From Spirosoma aureum (GTDB lineage Bacteria; Bacteroidota; Bacteroidia; Cytophagales; Spirosomataceae): DNA of 64,000 bases. Positions 16,820 to 24,576 of this stretch are shown in pieces. Location: positions 5,788,501 to 5,852,500 of the forward strand of contig NZ_CP050063.1 in the NCBI RefSeq assembly GCF_011604685.1. Direction: 5' to 3'. Each line of letters starts with the position of its first letter. The first letter of the stretch is position 1. The position numbers were made by a program, and so were the translations under genes. Below the pieces are notes generated by a model. The model was not told the origin of the DNA. It saw only the letters and a list, made by a program, of their open reading frames with translations, and did not search any database.

Positions 16820-17665
16820 ATGAATCAAACTATTCGTGGCTACACATTGACCCGGTGGCTGGGTTCGGGCGGAATGGGCGAAGTGTATCAGGCTCATCAG
16901 GCGACCACCAATCGTACGGTAGCGATCAAGTTGTTACGTCAGCTGGAACAGGCCGAACGGTTTCGCAACGAAGCGTCTGTTCAGGCATCGCTCAGGCACC
17001 CTCACATGACATTACTGTATGAATTTTTCGTGGAAGAGGGACTGTCATGTCTTGTGATGGAGTACGTAGAGGGACCAACTGTCGAGCAATTCCTTCAGCG
17101 CAACGGCCCGCTTCCGGAAGCAACAGCCTGGAAACTGCTCGGTCAGGTTGCTTCGGCCCTTACTTATCTCCACGAACGGGGTATCGTACATCGCGACCTC
17201 AAGGCAAGTAACATCAAGCTCCTCCCACACCAGAACATTAAACTGCTGGATTTTGGGTTAGCCCGGCTCGCTAATTCCCCTCGACTAACCCGACAGGGAC
17301 ACGTTGTTGGGACAGCTTCGTCAATGGCTCCTGAACAATTCAGGGGAGAAAGCAGCTCTGCGTCAGACTGCTGGGCGCTGGGCATATTGCTCTACGAAAT
17401 GCTGACCGGTTATTCACCATTTGGTGGCAGCACCGAATCCGAAACCGGTCGGTTGATCCAGAAAGCCGATTATATTTCGCCCATAAAGCTGAATGCAAGC
17501 CTATCAGCAACCAGTGTTCGGCTAATCAACAAACTACTGACCGTATCGCCGGAACGCCGGCTAACCGCTTATCAGGTTCTGGAAATCAGCCAGGACCCAG
17601 ACAGGCTTGGCACAGCGGACTGGGTTGATCCAATTCGAAAATGGTGGGATAAAATCAAACGTTGA
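16820..17665 (+). CDS. Soluble Ser/Thr protein kinase
   Basis: 281 residues from the ATG at 16820; the frame is open back to a TTG at 16781. The kinase domain fills the protein: GSGGMGEVYQA, VAIKLL, HRDLKASN (the usual Pro after Lys is Ala), LDFGLAR, and MAPEQF preceded by ASS rather than the common T-x-x-Y/F. No membrane helix follows, unlike the two other kinases here. The nucleotide sequence encoding SDCWALGILLYEM is almost identical to that in the kinase gene at 8693, which indicates a paralogue from within the block. All catalytic residues are present, so activity is expected. Confidence 0.88.
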   Translation: MNQTIRGYTLTRWLGSGGMGEVYQAHQATTNRTVAIKLLRQLEQAERFRNEASVQASLRHPHMTLLYEFFVEEGLSCLVMEYVEGPTVEQFLQRNGPLPEATAWKLLGQVASALTYLHERGIVHRDLKASNIKLLPHQNIKLLDFGLARLANSPRLTRQGHVVGTASSMAPEQFRGESSSASDCWALGILLYEMLTGYSPFGGSTESETGRLIQKADYISPIKLNASLSATSVRLINKLLTVSPERRLTAYQVLEISQDPDRLGTADWVDPIRKWWDKIKR

Positions 17666-17712
17666 TCAGGCGACTCAGTTGCATCTATTTGAGAAAAAAG
17701 GCCGCACTTTCT

Positions 17713-18207
17713 TTATTCCTTTAGATGTAATGCCTGTTTCACCTCGTCGTAATCGGTCCAGTTTACGTTTTTAGCAGCCTCTTTCGGCACCACAATCCAA
17801 CGGTATTCGCCATCGAGCGTTTGTCCCGCTTTCTGTTGAAAGCTGATAATGCCTTTGTCATTCATGGCGTAATAGGTGAATGAAATAGCCTGATTGCCAA
17901 TCGCTACCGGTAGTGGATACACCTCTTCTACGGCGGAGTGGCGGTAAAAAGCAACGACTAATCCATTTTCGACAACCGAATTCGTAACGGCACTATCGAC
18001 AAAACCGGCAATGTGTAATTGGGGGGCTTTAGCGCTGATTGTCCAGGTTTCATCCGTAATGGCGATCCAGTCGGAAACAGTAACTTTCGGATTAGTACCG
18101 ATGGCCGTGCTAGGTAGTACAATATCTGTGTTTGTCTGACAGGCGTTCAATCCTAATTGACCAATCAGCAGCACTGCAATAAAACGAATCGTTGGTACCG
18201 ACATCAT
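17713..18207 (-). CDS. Hypothetical lipoprotein
   Basis: 164 residues. A lipoprotein signal (IRFIAVLLIGQLGLNAC) puts the lipidated Cys near residue 23. The mature part is beta-rich (WTISAKAPQLHIAGFVD, VVAFYRHSAVEEVYPLPV, YRWIVVPKEAAK) and resembles small secreted Bacteroidota proteins of unknown role. It is convergent with the soluble kinase, with 47 bp between the stop codons, so it is probably not part of that unit. Confidence 0.6.
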   Translation of the reverse strand: MMSVPTIRFIAVLLIGQLGLNACQTNTDIVLPSTAIGTNPKVTVSDWIAITDETWTISAKAPQLHIAGFVDSAVTNSVVENGLVVAFYRHSAVEEVYPLPVAIGNQAISFTYYAMNDKGIISFQQKAGQTLDGEYRWIVVPKEAAKNVNWTDYDEVKQALHLKE

Positions 18208-18254
18208 AAACGCTTTTTCTGACCAACGACTTAGTGAGAAGAAATCGTATGCCC

Positions 18255-18308
18255 GTTTTCGGGAATTTGGAAGTTGTAAGGCGTTACAACTTCCAAATTC
18301 CCGAAAAC
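18255..18308. repeat. 25-bp perfect inverted repeat, 4-nt loop
   Basis: The arms 18255-18279 and 18284-18308 are exact reverse complements with loop GGCG. It ends 3 bp before the stop of the RayT remnant on the minus strand, so it could be its 3' hairpin or REP-like partner. No T-run follows in the minus direction. Confidence 0.7.
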
Positions 18309-18311
18309 AGA

Positions 18312-18635
18312 TTAATACAAATTACGAATGGATTCTTCGGGAAGGATAGCTTCAGAAAATGCACTAAAATAACCCCAATCAGCATCAATGAGCTGGCTCA
18401 GTTGTGTTTGTGTCACGACTGTCGATTGTTTCATAAATACAGATATTGATGTGGCCTGAAGGAGAAAATGAAAATGATTGGGCATTAAACAGTAGGCTAG
18501 TAAATTACAGTTTGGTCTAATATATCGCCGGACTTTGTATAGAAAATAAATATAGTTCTCTGGTCTAAAAAATATAGGTTGTTTGTTGTTGCCACGGCTA
18601 TAAACGTGGTAGATTTTGTCTTCTACAAAGTACAC
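18312..18635 (-). pseudogene. Truncated REP-associated tyrosine transposase (RayT, IS200-like)
   Basis: 107 residues. The N-terminal Y1/HUH domain is recognisable: YHVYSRGNNKQPIF, YIYFLYKVRRYI, LLAYCLMPNHFHFLL (the HUH histidines). Full-length RayT proteins are usually about 170-220 residues and carry the catalytic Tyr in the C-terminal half. Here the frame diverges after about residue 80 and stops, with no Tyr helix visible, so transposition activity is unlikely. Hairpins flank it on both sides (18255-18308 and 18649-18721). RayT enzymes are known to be associated with REP hairpins, but these two have different sequences. Confidence 0.7.
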
Positions 18636-18648
18636 AGAATCAATGAGG

Positions 18649-18721
18649 TGCGGTTGTTATTTTGATTAAGGCGTGCCACGGTTTGGAACCGTGGCACGCC
18701 TTAATCAAAATAACAACCGCA
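18649..18721 (-). terminator. 35-bp perfect inverted repeat directly after bioB
   Basis: The arms 18649-18683 and 18687-18721 are perfect over 35 bp with a 3-nt loop. It begins 1 bp beyond the bioB stop codon. It probably ends bioB transcription or protects the 3' end. It is unusually long for a terminator and has no T-run. It might alternatively be a REP-like element linked to the neighbouring RayT remnant. Confidence 0.6.
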
Positions 18722-18722
18722 T

Positions 18723-19727
18723 TTAAATTGCAGCTAGTGGAATTTGTTCAAAAACAACCGATGGCCGGTCCCCATTTTTGAATGCTTTTCTGGGTCGGAT
18801 ATTCAGTGTCTGAAACAACTGCTGATCCTGATCTTCATCAGGATTTGGCGTAGTCAGGAGTTTATCACCAGCGAAAATAGAATTGGCACCGGCCAGAAAA
18901 CACAATGCCTGTTCTTCAGTATTCATCCGAACTCGACCGGCAGAAAGCCGTACCATCGCTTTGGGCATGATTATCCGGGCCGTAGCAATCATCCGAATCA
19001 TTTCCCAAACCGATACGCGAGGCTGATCTTCCAGTGGTGTGCCTTCTACGGGTACAAGCGCATTTACGGGAACCGATTCAGGATGTTGTGGAAGTGTAGC
19101 CAGCGTGTGCAGCATCCCAATACGATCCTGATCAGACTCGCCCATGCCGATAATACCACCTGAACAAACTGAAATGCCCGCTTTTCGAGCATGACCCAGC
19201 GTATCTAAACGGTCGTCGTAGGTACGGGTGCTGATAATGTCACCGTAGAATTCCTCGCTCGTATCGAGGTTATGGTTGTAGGCGTACAGACCCGCATCTT
19301 TCAGTTTCTGCGCCTGGCTTTCGGTTAGCATTCCAAGGGTGCAGCACACTTCCAGTCCCATTTCATTGACGCCCTCAACCATTTCCAGCACCTTGTCGAA
19401 ATCGCGGTTATCGCGCACTTCGCGCCAGGCGGCTCCCATACAAAAGCGCGTGCTACCGGTGTCTTTGGCACGTTTCGCAGCAGTCAGCACCTCATCGACC
19501 TCCATCAGTTTGTGAACCTTCACGGCCGTATGGTAACGGGCTGCCTGCGGACAGTACGCACAATCTTCGGGGCAACCGCCGGTCTTAACCGATAACAGCG
19601 TACAAACCTGCACCTCCTGCGGGTCGTGATGCTGACGGTGTACGGTTGCAGCCCGATAAACGAGGTCCAGAACGGGTGAATTATATATTTCGGTGATTTC
19701 AGCACGGGTCCAGTCAGTGCGAAGCAT
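18723..19727 (-). CDS. bioB: Biotin synthase
   Basis: 334 residues, typical length. Radical SAM enzyme that inserts sulfur into dethiobiotin. The 4Fe-4S binding Cys52-x3-Cys56-x2-Cys59 is in [12 protein letters not shown]. Family motifs [35 protein letters not shown] and [11 protein letters not shown] are all present, and [23 protein letters not shown] closes the barrel. No other biotin genes are adjacent. A long perfect inverted repeat follows its stop codon. Confidence 0.97.
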   Translation of the reverse strand: MLRTDWTRAEITEIYNSPVLDLVYRAATVHRQHHDPQEVQVCTLLSVKTGGCPEDCAYCPQAARYHTAVKVHKLMEVDEVLTAAKRAKDTGSTRFCMGAAWREVRDNRDFDKVLEMVEGVNEMGLEVCCTLGMLTESQAQKLKDAGLYAYNHNLDTSEEFYGDIISTRTYDDRLDTLGHARKAGISVCSGGIIGMGESDQDRIGMLHTLATLPQHPESVPVNALVPVEGTPLEDQPRVSVWEMIRMIATARIIMPKAMVRLSAGRVRMNTEEQALCFLAGANSIFAGDKLLTTPNPDEDQDQQLFQTLNIRPRKAFKNGDRPSVVFEQIPLAAI

Positions 19728-19807
19728 AGATGTACGATTTTAAATTGACGAAACGAACCAGGAAACGGCACGCTCTACCCCCATCATGATGAGTTCAGAC
19801 CATCAAA

Positions 19808-19842
19808 AATCGTAAACCAGCACTCGTAAATCAACAGTACAG
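19808..19842. repeat. Short heptamer-period repeat
   Basis: Five 7-bp units of loose consensus AAYCRNN (AATCGTA, AACCAGC, ACTCGTA, AATCAAC, AGTACAG) lie in the gap between bioB and the acyltransferase gene. It is a weak member of the class of 7-bp-period elements seen at 14863, 55879, 60087 and 62131. Confidence 0.4.
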
Positions 19843-19846
19843 GCGT

Positions 19847-21067
19847 TTATTTCAGGCCAAACAATACACGCGTCAGCTTAAATGGCCGAACGACAAGCAC
19901 ATAAATAGCGATACAAACAACTAAAGATGAAAGGCTTATCGTCAAAAAACCGGCGTAAATTCCAAGGTTCATTTGGGTTAAAACATAGTAGCCAATCATG
20001 ACAATAACGGTCTGATGGAGGATGTAGAATGGATAAACAGCCTCGTTTAGCTTCGGAAGAACAGGTCGCCCGCGCCAGGTCGGATTGACATTGAGATAGC
20101 GGTATCCGTAGGCAATGGTCATTAGTACCGAAAACCAGGTTAGCCCCAGACCATTGAAACTAATGAGTGTTCGAAGTAATACGGTATCGTCGTCAGGATC
20201 AAGCCCGAAGAACGGCCTGGCCCCGTACAGGATAATCGTGCAGAGTACCGTACCAATCAGAAAATAGTGTCGCTGATCGGTGATGGCTTGCCAGAAATCG
20301 CGTCGACTGATCAGGATATAACCAAGCCAGAACAGAATCAGGTTTTTCATAAAATAAGCCCAGTCGTTCACTAATGCGTGCGTTTCGTTCGGAAAGAAAC
20401 CGCCCAGCAAAACATCGTTCAGAAGCAGCAATCCGACCAGCCACAGAGCTCCACCCGGCCGGGCAATCAGTCGGCCAATTCGATCGACAAATTGCTGACC
20501 ACTATTGCTCTTCAACCAGCGAAATACCGGAATGCTTACCAATGAATACAGAAAAAGGTAGGCGACAAACCACAGATGATGCCAGCTAAAAGCGCCACCA
20601 GCCCCACCGTCCTGATAAGGCTGAAACTGGAAAACTTCGGGGTAAAACTCGCCATAGCTCCCGGCGAAACGACCGCGAAACAGCCACTCAAAATAAATCT
20701 GCGGAGGCACGATAACAAACATACCAAATACCAGCGGTACGAACAGCCGTCGGACACGCTCGCCCGCATAGGAGCCAAATGAGCGTTTGCGAAGCGCAAA
20801 ATAAGTTCCGGCTCCCGAAATAAAGAACAGTAGTGGCATCCGCCAGCGGTGCAGCCAGCGCATGACCAGTTCAAATTCGGGACTCGTTGCTTTGCTTTGT
20901 ACATGCCAGCCCCAGGAAACATAGATCATGCCCGTGTGGTAAAACAGGAGCGTGAGGATAGCAATGACACGCAACCAGTCGAGGTCATAGCGTCGGAATG
21001 CCGCCGTATCAACGGCTTTGTTTTCTAGTGTTGGACTGTCTGTCATTACTTGTTTAGTAGCGATCAT
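19847..21067 (-). CDS. Acyltransferase 3 family membrane protein
   Basis: 406 residues from the ATG at 21067; an open TTG start at 21100 and a further ATG at 21046 are possible. It is a polytopic protein of about ten helices. The family start is clear: YDLDWLRVIAILTLLFYHTGM with the conserved His, followed by RWRMPLLFFISGAGTYFAL and the Arg-rich turn RRLFVPLVFGM. The layout resembles OpgC/MdoC-like members that acylate glycans across the inner membrane; the substrate is unknown. It stands alone on the minus strand. Confidence 0.85.
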   Translation of the reverse strand: MIATKQVMTDSPTLENKAVDTAAFRRYDLDWLRVIAILTLLFYHTGMIYVSWGWHVQSKATSPEFELVMRWLHRWRMPLLFFISGAGTYFALRKRSFGSYAGERVRRLFVPLVFGMFVIVPPQIYFEWLFRGRFAGSYGEFYPEVFQFQPYQDGGAGGAFSWHHLWFVAYLFLYSLVSIPVFRWLKSNSGQQFVDRIGRLIARPGGALWLVGLLLLNDVLLGGFFPNETHALVNDWAYFMKNLILFWLGYILISRRDFWQAITDQRHYFLIGTVLCTIILYGARPFFGLDPDDDTVLLRTLISFNGLGLTWFSVLMTIAYGYRYLNVNPTWRGRPVLPKLNEAVYPFYILHQTVIVMIGYYVLTQMNLGIYAGFLTISLSSLVVCIAIYVLVVRPFKLTRVLFGLK

Positions 21068-21193
21068 TGGCGTAAACTGCGTTTGTGATTGATAAGCCAA
21101 AATTCCGTTTATCAGGGTTTTAACAGGCTATTTTCCGATAATCTTGAACTTCACGCCGACCGGGGCGAAGCCTGTTTACCCCAGAACACCCGA

Positions 21194-23155
21194 CTAGGGA
21201 AGTCGGTAGGCCACAACATAATCGCCCAGCTTCGTTCCCAGCTTTCCGTGGCCACCAGCGGCAATCACAACGTATTGCTGCCCATTGATCTGATACGTCA
21301 TGGGCGTAGCCTGCCCGCCTGCCGGTAATGCAACCTCCCACAATAAGCTACCATCCTGGGTATTGAAGGCACGCAAATGGCCATCCAGACTAGCGGCCAC
21401 AAATATCAACCCGCCTGCTGTTGCAATAGCTCCGCCAAAATTCAGGGAACCCCATTGTTTTGCCTGCGGATACTTTGTTATGTCCATCATATAGCCCAGC
21501 GGTATTTCCCAGGCCAGCGCGCCCTTTTGTAGATTTATCGCCACCAGCGTTCCCCAGGGCGGAGGTGTCTGCATGATAACACCACGTTCATCTCTTGTAA
21601 ATAAATAGCTCCGCTTCATTACATAAGGCGTTCCGGCCTGCATACCCGTTTCGGCCCGAAGCAACTCCTGATCATTTTTAACGGATTCGGCCAATTTCTC
21701 CCGAGGCAACAGGCGAATAGAGGCTGCTAATCGATTAATGTTAGTGATGAGCAAACCTGATTCGGGATCATAACACATACCGCCCCAATGAACGCCCCCT
21801 ACATTGCCCGGAGCAACCAGACTTCCCTGTAGCGAAGGAGGAGTAAACATTCCTTCATAGTGTAGGCTATTGATGCGACGCTGAGCCGCAGCTTTATCAT
21901 CTGGAGTCAGGCCCCAGGCTTCCAGTTTTGGCAAACCCAGCAACGGTAGAGTGGATGGGAAAGGTTGGGTTGGGAAAGCTTCCTCACCCGGAACGGTTGA
22001 TTTGGGTACAGGTCGCTCTTCGACGGGCAACAGCGGCACGCCCGTTTCCCGGTTCAGAATAAAGACATGGCCTACTTTGGTTCCCACGGCTACAGCAGGC
22101 ACCGCTTTGCCATTCTTTGTGAAGGTGAATAGCAGGGGCTGCGACGCATTATCGTAGTCCCATAAATCATGATGGACCGTCTGAAAATGCCAGACAACTT
22201 TACCGGTTGACGCCCGTATGGCAACAATAGAGCTGGCATACAGATTACTACCGATACGTTCCCCACCGTAATAATCAGGACTAGGGCTGGTTGTCGGGAT
22301 AAAAACTAAATCACGTTCGGCATCCGCCGAAATCAACGACCAGGCATTAGCCGCACCTGTTTGTGTCGCTTCGGGACCTTTCCATGTCGCAAAGCCTGCC
22401 TCATTTTTCGATCGGGGAATAGGGTCCCAGCTCCAGCGTAATGTCCCCGTTAGCGCATCGTAGGCCCTCACAACGCCCCGCTCGTAATTGAATCGTTGAT
22501 TATCGCCCATCGATGAGCCAACCACGATTGTATTGCCAATAACTGCCGGTGGCGAGGTCACACTGATATTGCCAACGCCTTTGCGTAAATCCACACTTCC
22601 TTCTTTCCCGAAGGTCGAAATTGGTTTACCCGTCACTGCATCCAGGGCAATTAGTCGACCATCCAGCGTTGCTACGAAAATGCGTTTGCCACTTGTTACG
22701 GAAGCACGCTTATCTGCGGGAGCGGGCCAGCATGAAACTCCTCTCGACGTGATTTCGGATAAATCCTGGCGTAGATAAACATCGGGATTATAGTCCCATT
22801 TTTTCTGGCCTGTAGTGGCATCTACCGCAAAAACCCGCGATGTTGGTGTGCTGAAGTAAAGTGTACCATCCACCATAATCGGGGTTGCTTCAAATGCCGC
22901 TTTCTCGTCGGCACTCGTCCCTTTATAGTGTTCTAACTCACCGGTTCGGAATGTCCAGGCTATCGTTAACTGCTTTACATTGGTTGGATTTATTTGCTTC
23001 AGGGGCGAAAATCGCATCCCACCGGCATCATTCCCATAAGCAGGCCATTCTACAGAATTGGCCGCTTGACCCATGGCGACGTCAATGACTGAAAGCATTA
23101 GTACGGAAATACACCAAAAGAATCGGGCTCTTGGACATTGGGGGAATGCTTGCAT
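21194..23155 (-). CDS. PQQ-dependent dehydrogenase (quinoprotein, glucose dehydrogenase-like)
   Basis: 653 residues from the ATG at 23155, which begins a signal peptide ending in VAMGQ; an upstream start at 23185 is less likely. The mature protein is an eight-bladed PQQ propeller: VEWPAYGNDAGGMRFSPLKQINPTNV, RTGEL, VYLRQDLSEITSRGVSCWPA, AFNTQDGSLLWEVALPAGGQATPMTY. It is periplasmic and should oxidise an alcohol or aldose, passing electrons to the respiratory chain. No cytochrome c domain (CxxCH) is present, so an external acceptor is needed. No PQQ biosynthesis genes are nearby. Confidence 0.85.
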   Translation of the reverse strand: MQAFPQCPRARFFWCISVLMLSVIDVAMGQAANSVEWPAYGNDAGGMRFSPLKQINPTNVKQLTIAWTFRTGELEHYKGTSADEKAAFEATPIMVDGTLYFSTPTSRVFAVDATTGQKKWDYNPDVYLRQDLSEITSRGVSCWPAPADKRASVTSGKRIFVATLDGRLIALDAVTGKPISTFGKEGSVDLRKGVGNISVTSPPAVIGNTIVVGSSMGDNQRFNYERGVVRAYDALTGTLRWSWDPIPRSKNEAGFATWKGPEATQTGAANAWSLISADAERDLVFIPTTSPSPDYYGGERIGSNLYASSIVAIRASTGKVVWHFQTVHHDLWDYDNASQPLLFTFTKNGKAVPAVAVGTKVGHVFILNRETGVPLLPVEERPVPKSTVPGEEAFPTQPFPSTLPLLGLPKLEAWGLTPDDKAAAQRRINSLHYEGMFTPPSLQGSLVAPGNVGGVHWGGMCYDPESGLLITNINRLAASIRLLPREKLAESVKNDQELLRAETGMQAGTPYVMKRSYLFTRDERGVIMQTPPPWGTLVAINLQKGALAWEIPLGYMMDITKYPQAKQWGSLNFGGAIATAGGLIFVAASLDGHLRAFNTQDGSLLWEVALPAGGQATPMTYQINGQQYVVIAAGGHGKLGTKLGDYVVAYRLP

Positions 23156-23226
23156 ATGTTGGGGTCTTTTGATTTGATGTACCAAAAATCCCCCACAAAG
23201 GCCTATAATGCCCTATTTCCCGATCC

Positions 23227-24471
23227 TTATGAAGTTCTTGCCGACCGGGATGAAGCCTGTGACTCGGTTGTCGACAACCCGGCCGAGCGTATTGCAGCCG
23301 ATTCTCTATACTGAGCCGGGGTTTGATTGGTTAACCGCTTGAAGGCCGTATGAAAAGCAGATGGCGAGTTGTAGCCAACCCGCTCAGCAATCTCATCGAT
23401 TTTAAGATTGGTCGTTAACGGGTCATTCAGCAATCGCTGTGCTTCCGCTATTCGATGGGTTGCCAGCCAGTCGAAGAAGGTTTGCCCAAGCCGATCGTTC
23501 AGCAATTGCGACAGATTGTGTGGGCTCGTGTTCAATCGTTCGGCCAGTTTGGGTAGCGACAGATCGCTTTCGAGATAAGGCTTTCCGGTTTCGAGCAAGC
23601 GGGCGAGTTTGGCGAGAACAGCCTCTTCCACCTCTTCCGATAAAGCCGATTTTTCATATTTCTTTTTGGGCTCAACGGGCAATTCCGGCTCCATGACGAC
23701 CGGCTCTTTTGCTGGTTCATTCCGCAGAAAATCAGACCCGCGCATCACCAGAAAACTCGTTACATAAATAGTAACGGAGACGTATGTTGCCAACAAGTAA
23801 TCACCTACATCCCGATAAAACTGCGGTTTGACTATAATAATCAGAATGGGGACCAGCGCAAAAAGTCCGCTTAATAAACGTAAGGATGTCAGGCCAGAAA
23901 CCTGATGCACAGTCGACTTATTACGGCCTGATTTCCATAATGTTATGAGCGCCAGAATGGCATAAACGAGACAGCTGAACAGGGTCATCTGGTTTATATA
24001 GCGACGCAACCCCGTAAAATCTTCGTCTAAATACGAGTCAGCATGAATGTACGCCAACTCGGGATGCTGAGAATCGATATAGGAATTGTATTTAAATTCG
24101 ATGGGTTGATAAAACCAGGTAACGGCGTTGATAAGCCAGATCGCGAAAGGCAGCATATGCCAGATCCAATGTCGAGGCAGTTTCTTCCATAAGCGGCTAT
24201 AAGCGAAGAAGTAGAATAAAGGTCCCAGTACAAAGTTAAACGGTTCGGCAAAATCACCCGTCCAAAGTAGCCGGAATGTGTAATTGGTATAATTCAGGAA
24301 TATTTCGCCACTAATTGCTGCCAATGCCAGATTAAACCAGCCCAAACACCGATTCGAAACGCTACGCGCCCGCTCACCCGTCAGGAAGAAGATCCCCAGG
24401 AAAATTCCCTGTGCAACACCCAGAAAGATAATTAGTGCAAACAGATCGAGATGAATCGGAAGGATCTTCAT
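23227..24471 (-). CDS. AraC-family regulator with N-terminal membrane domain
   Basis: 414 residues from the ATG at 24471. The N-terminal part (about 1-245) has about seven hydrophobic helices (LFALIIFLGVAQGIFLGIFFL, FVLGPLFYFFAYSRLW, YLLATYVSVTIYVTSFLVMRG). A charged linker follows, then an AraC DNA-binding domain at the end: LSLPKLAERLNTSPHNLSQLLND and DEIAERVGYNSPSAFHTAFKRLTNQTPAQYR. It is therefore a membrane-tethered regulator. It lies directly upstream of the PQQ dehydrogenase on the same strand, which it may control (inference). Confidence 0.85.
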   Translation of the reverse strand: MKILPIHLDLFALIIFLGVAQGIFLGIFFLTGERARSVSNRCLGWFNLALAAISGEIFLNYTNYTFRLLWTGDFAEPFNFVLGPLFYFFAYSRLWKKLPRHWIWHMLPFAIWLINAVTWFYQPIEFKYNSYIDSQHPELAYIHADSYLDEDFTGLRRYINQMTLFSCLVYAILALITLWKSGRNKSTVHQVSGLTSLRLLSGLFALVPILIIIVKPQFYRDVGDYLLATYVSVTIYVTSFLVMRGSDFLRNEPAKEPVVMEPELPVEPKKKYEKSALSEEVEEAVLAKLARLLETGKPYLESDLSLPKLAERLNTSPHNLSQLLNDRLGQTFFDWLATHRIAEAQRLLNDPLTTNLKIDEIAERVGYNSPSAFHTAFKRLTNQTPAQYRESAAIRSAGLSTTESQASSRSARTS

Positions 24472-24514
24472 TGAATCGACTTTATGATACGCAAGGTAAA
24501 CAAAGTAGACAGGC

Positions 24515-24556
24515 AAAAAAAGGCCCATACAGTCTTAAAACCGTACGGGCCTTTTC
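24515..24556 (-). terminator. Terminator downstream of sppA
   Basis: AAAAGGCCCATAC (24518-24530) pairs with 24543-24555, with one G-T wobble and a 12-nt loop. In the minus direction the stem runs into T7 (complement of the A-run at 24515-24521). It is a good intrinsic terminator between sppA and the AraC gene. Confidence 0.8.
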
Positions 24557-24576
24557 TATTTACAAGCTAATTCGGG

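Noticed and set aside
4399..17665. Type VI secretion or ESX-like system around the kinase/PP2C/FHA genes
   Set aside because: No TssB/C, Hcp, VgrG, IcmF or FtsK/EccC-type genes are present, so the resemblance stops at the regulatory trio.
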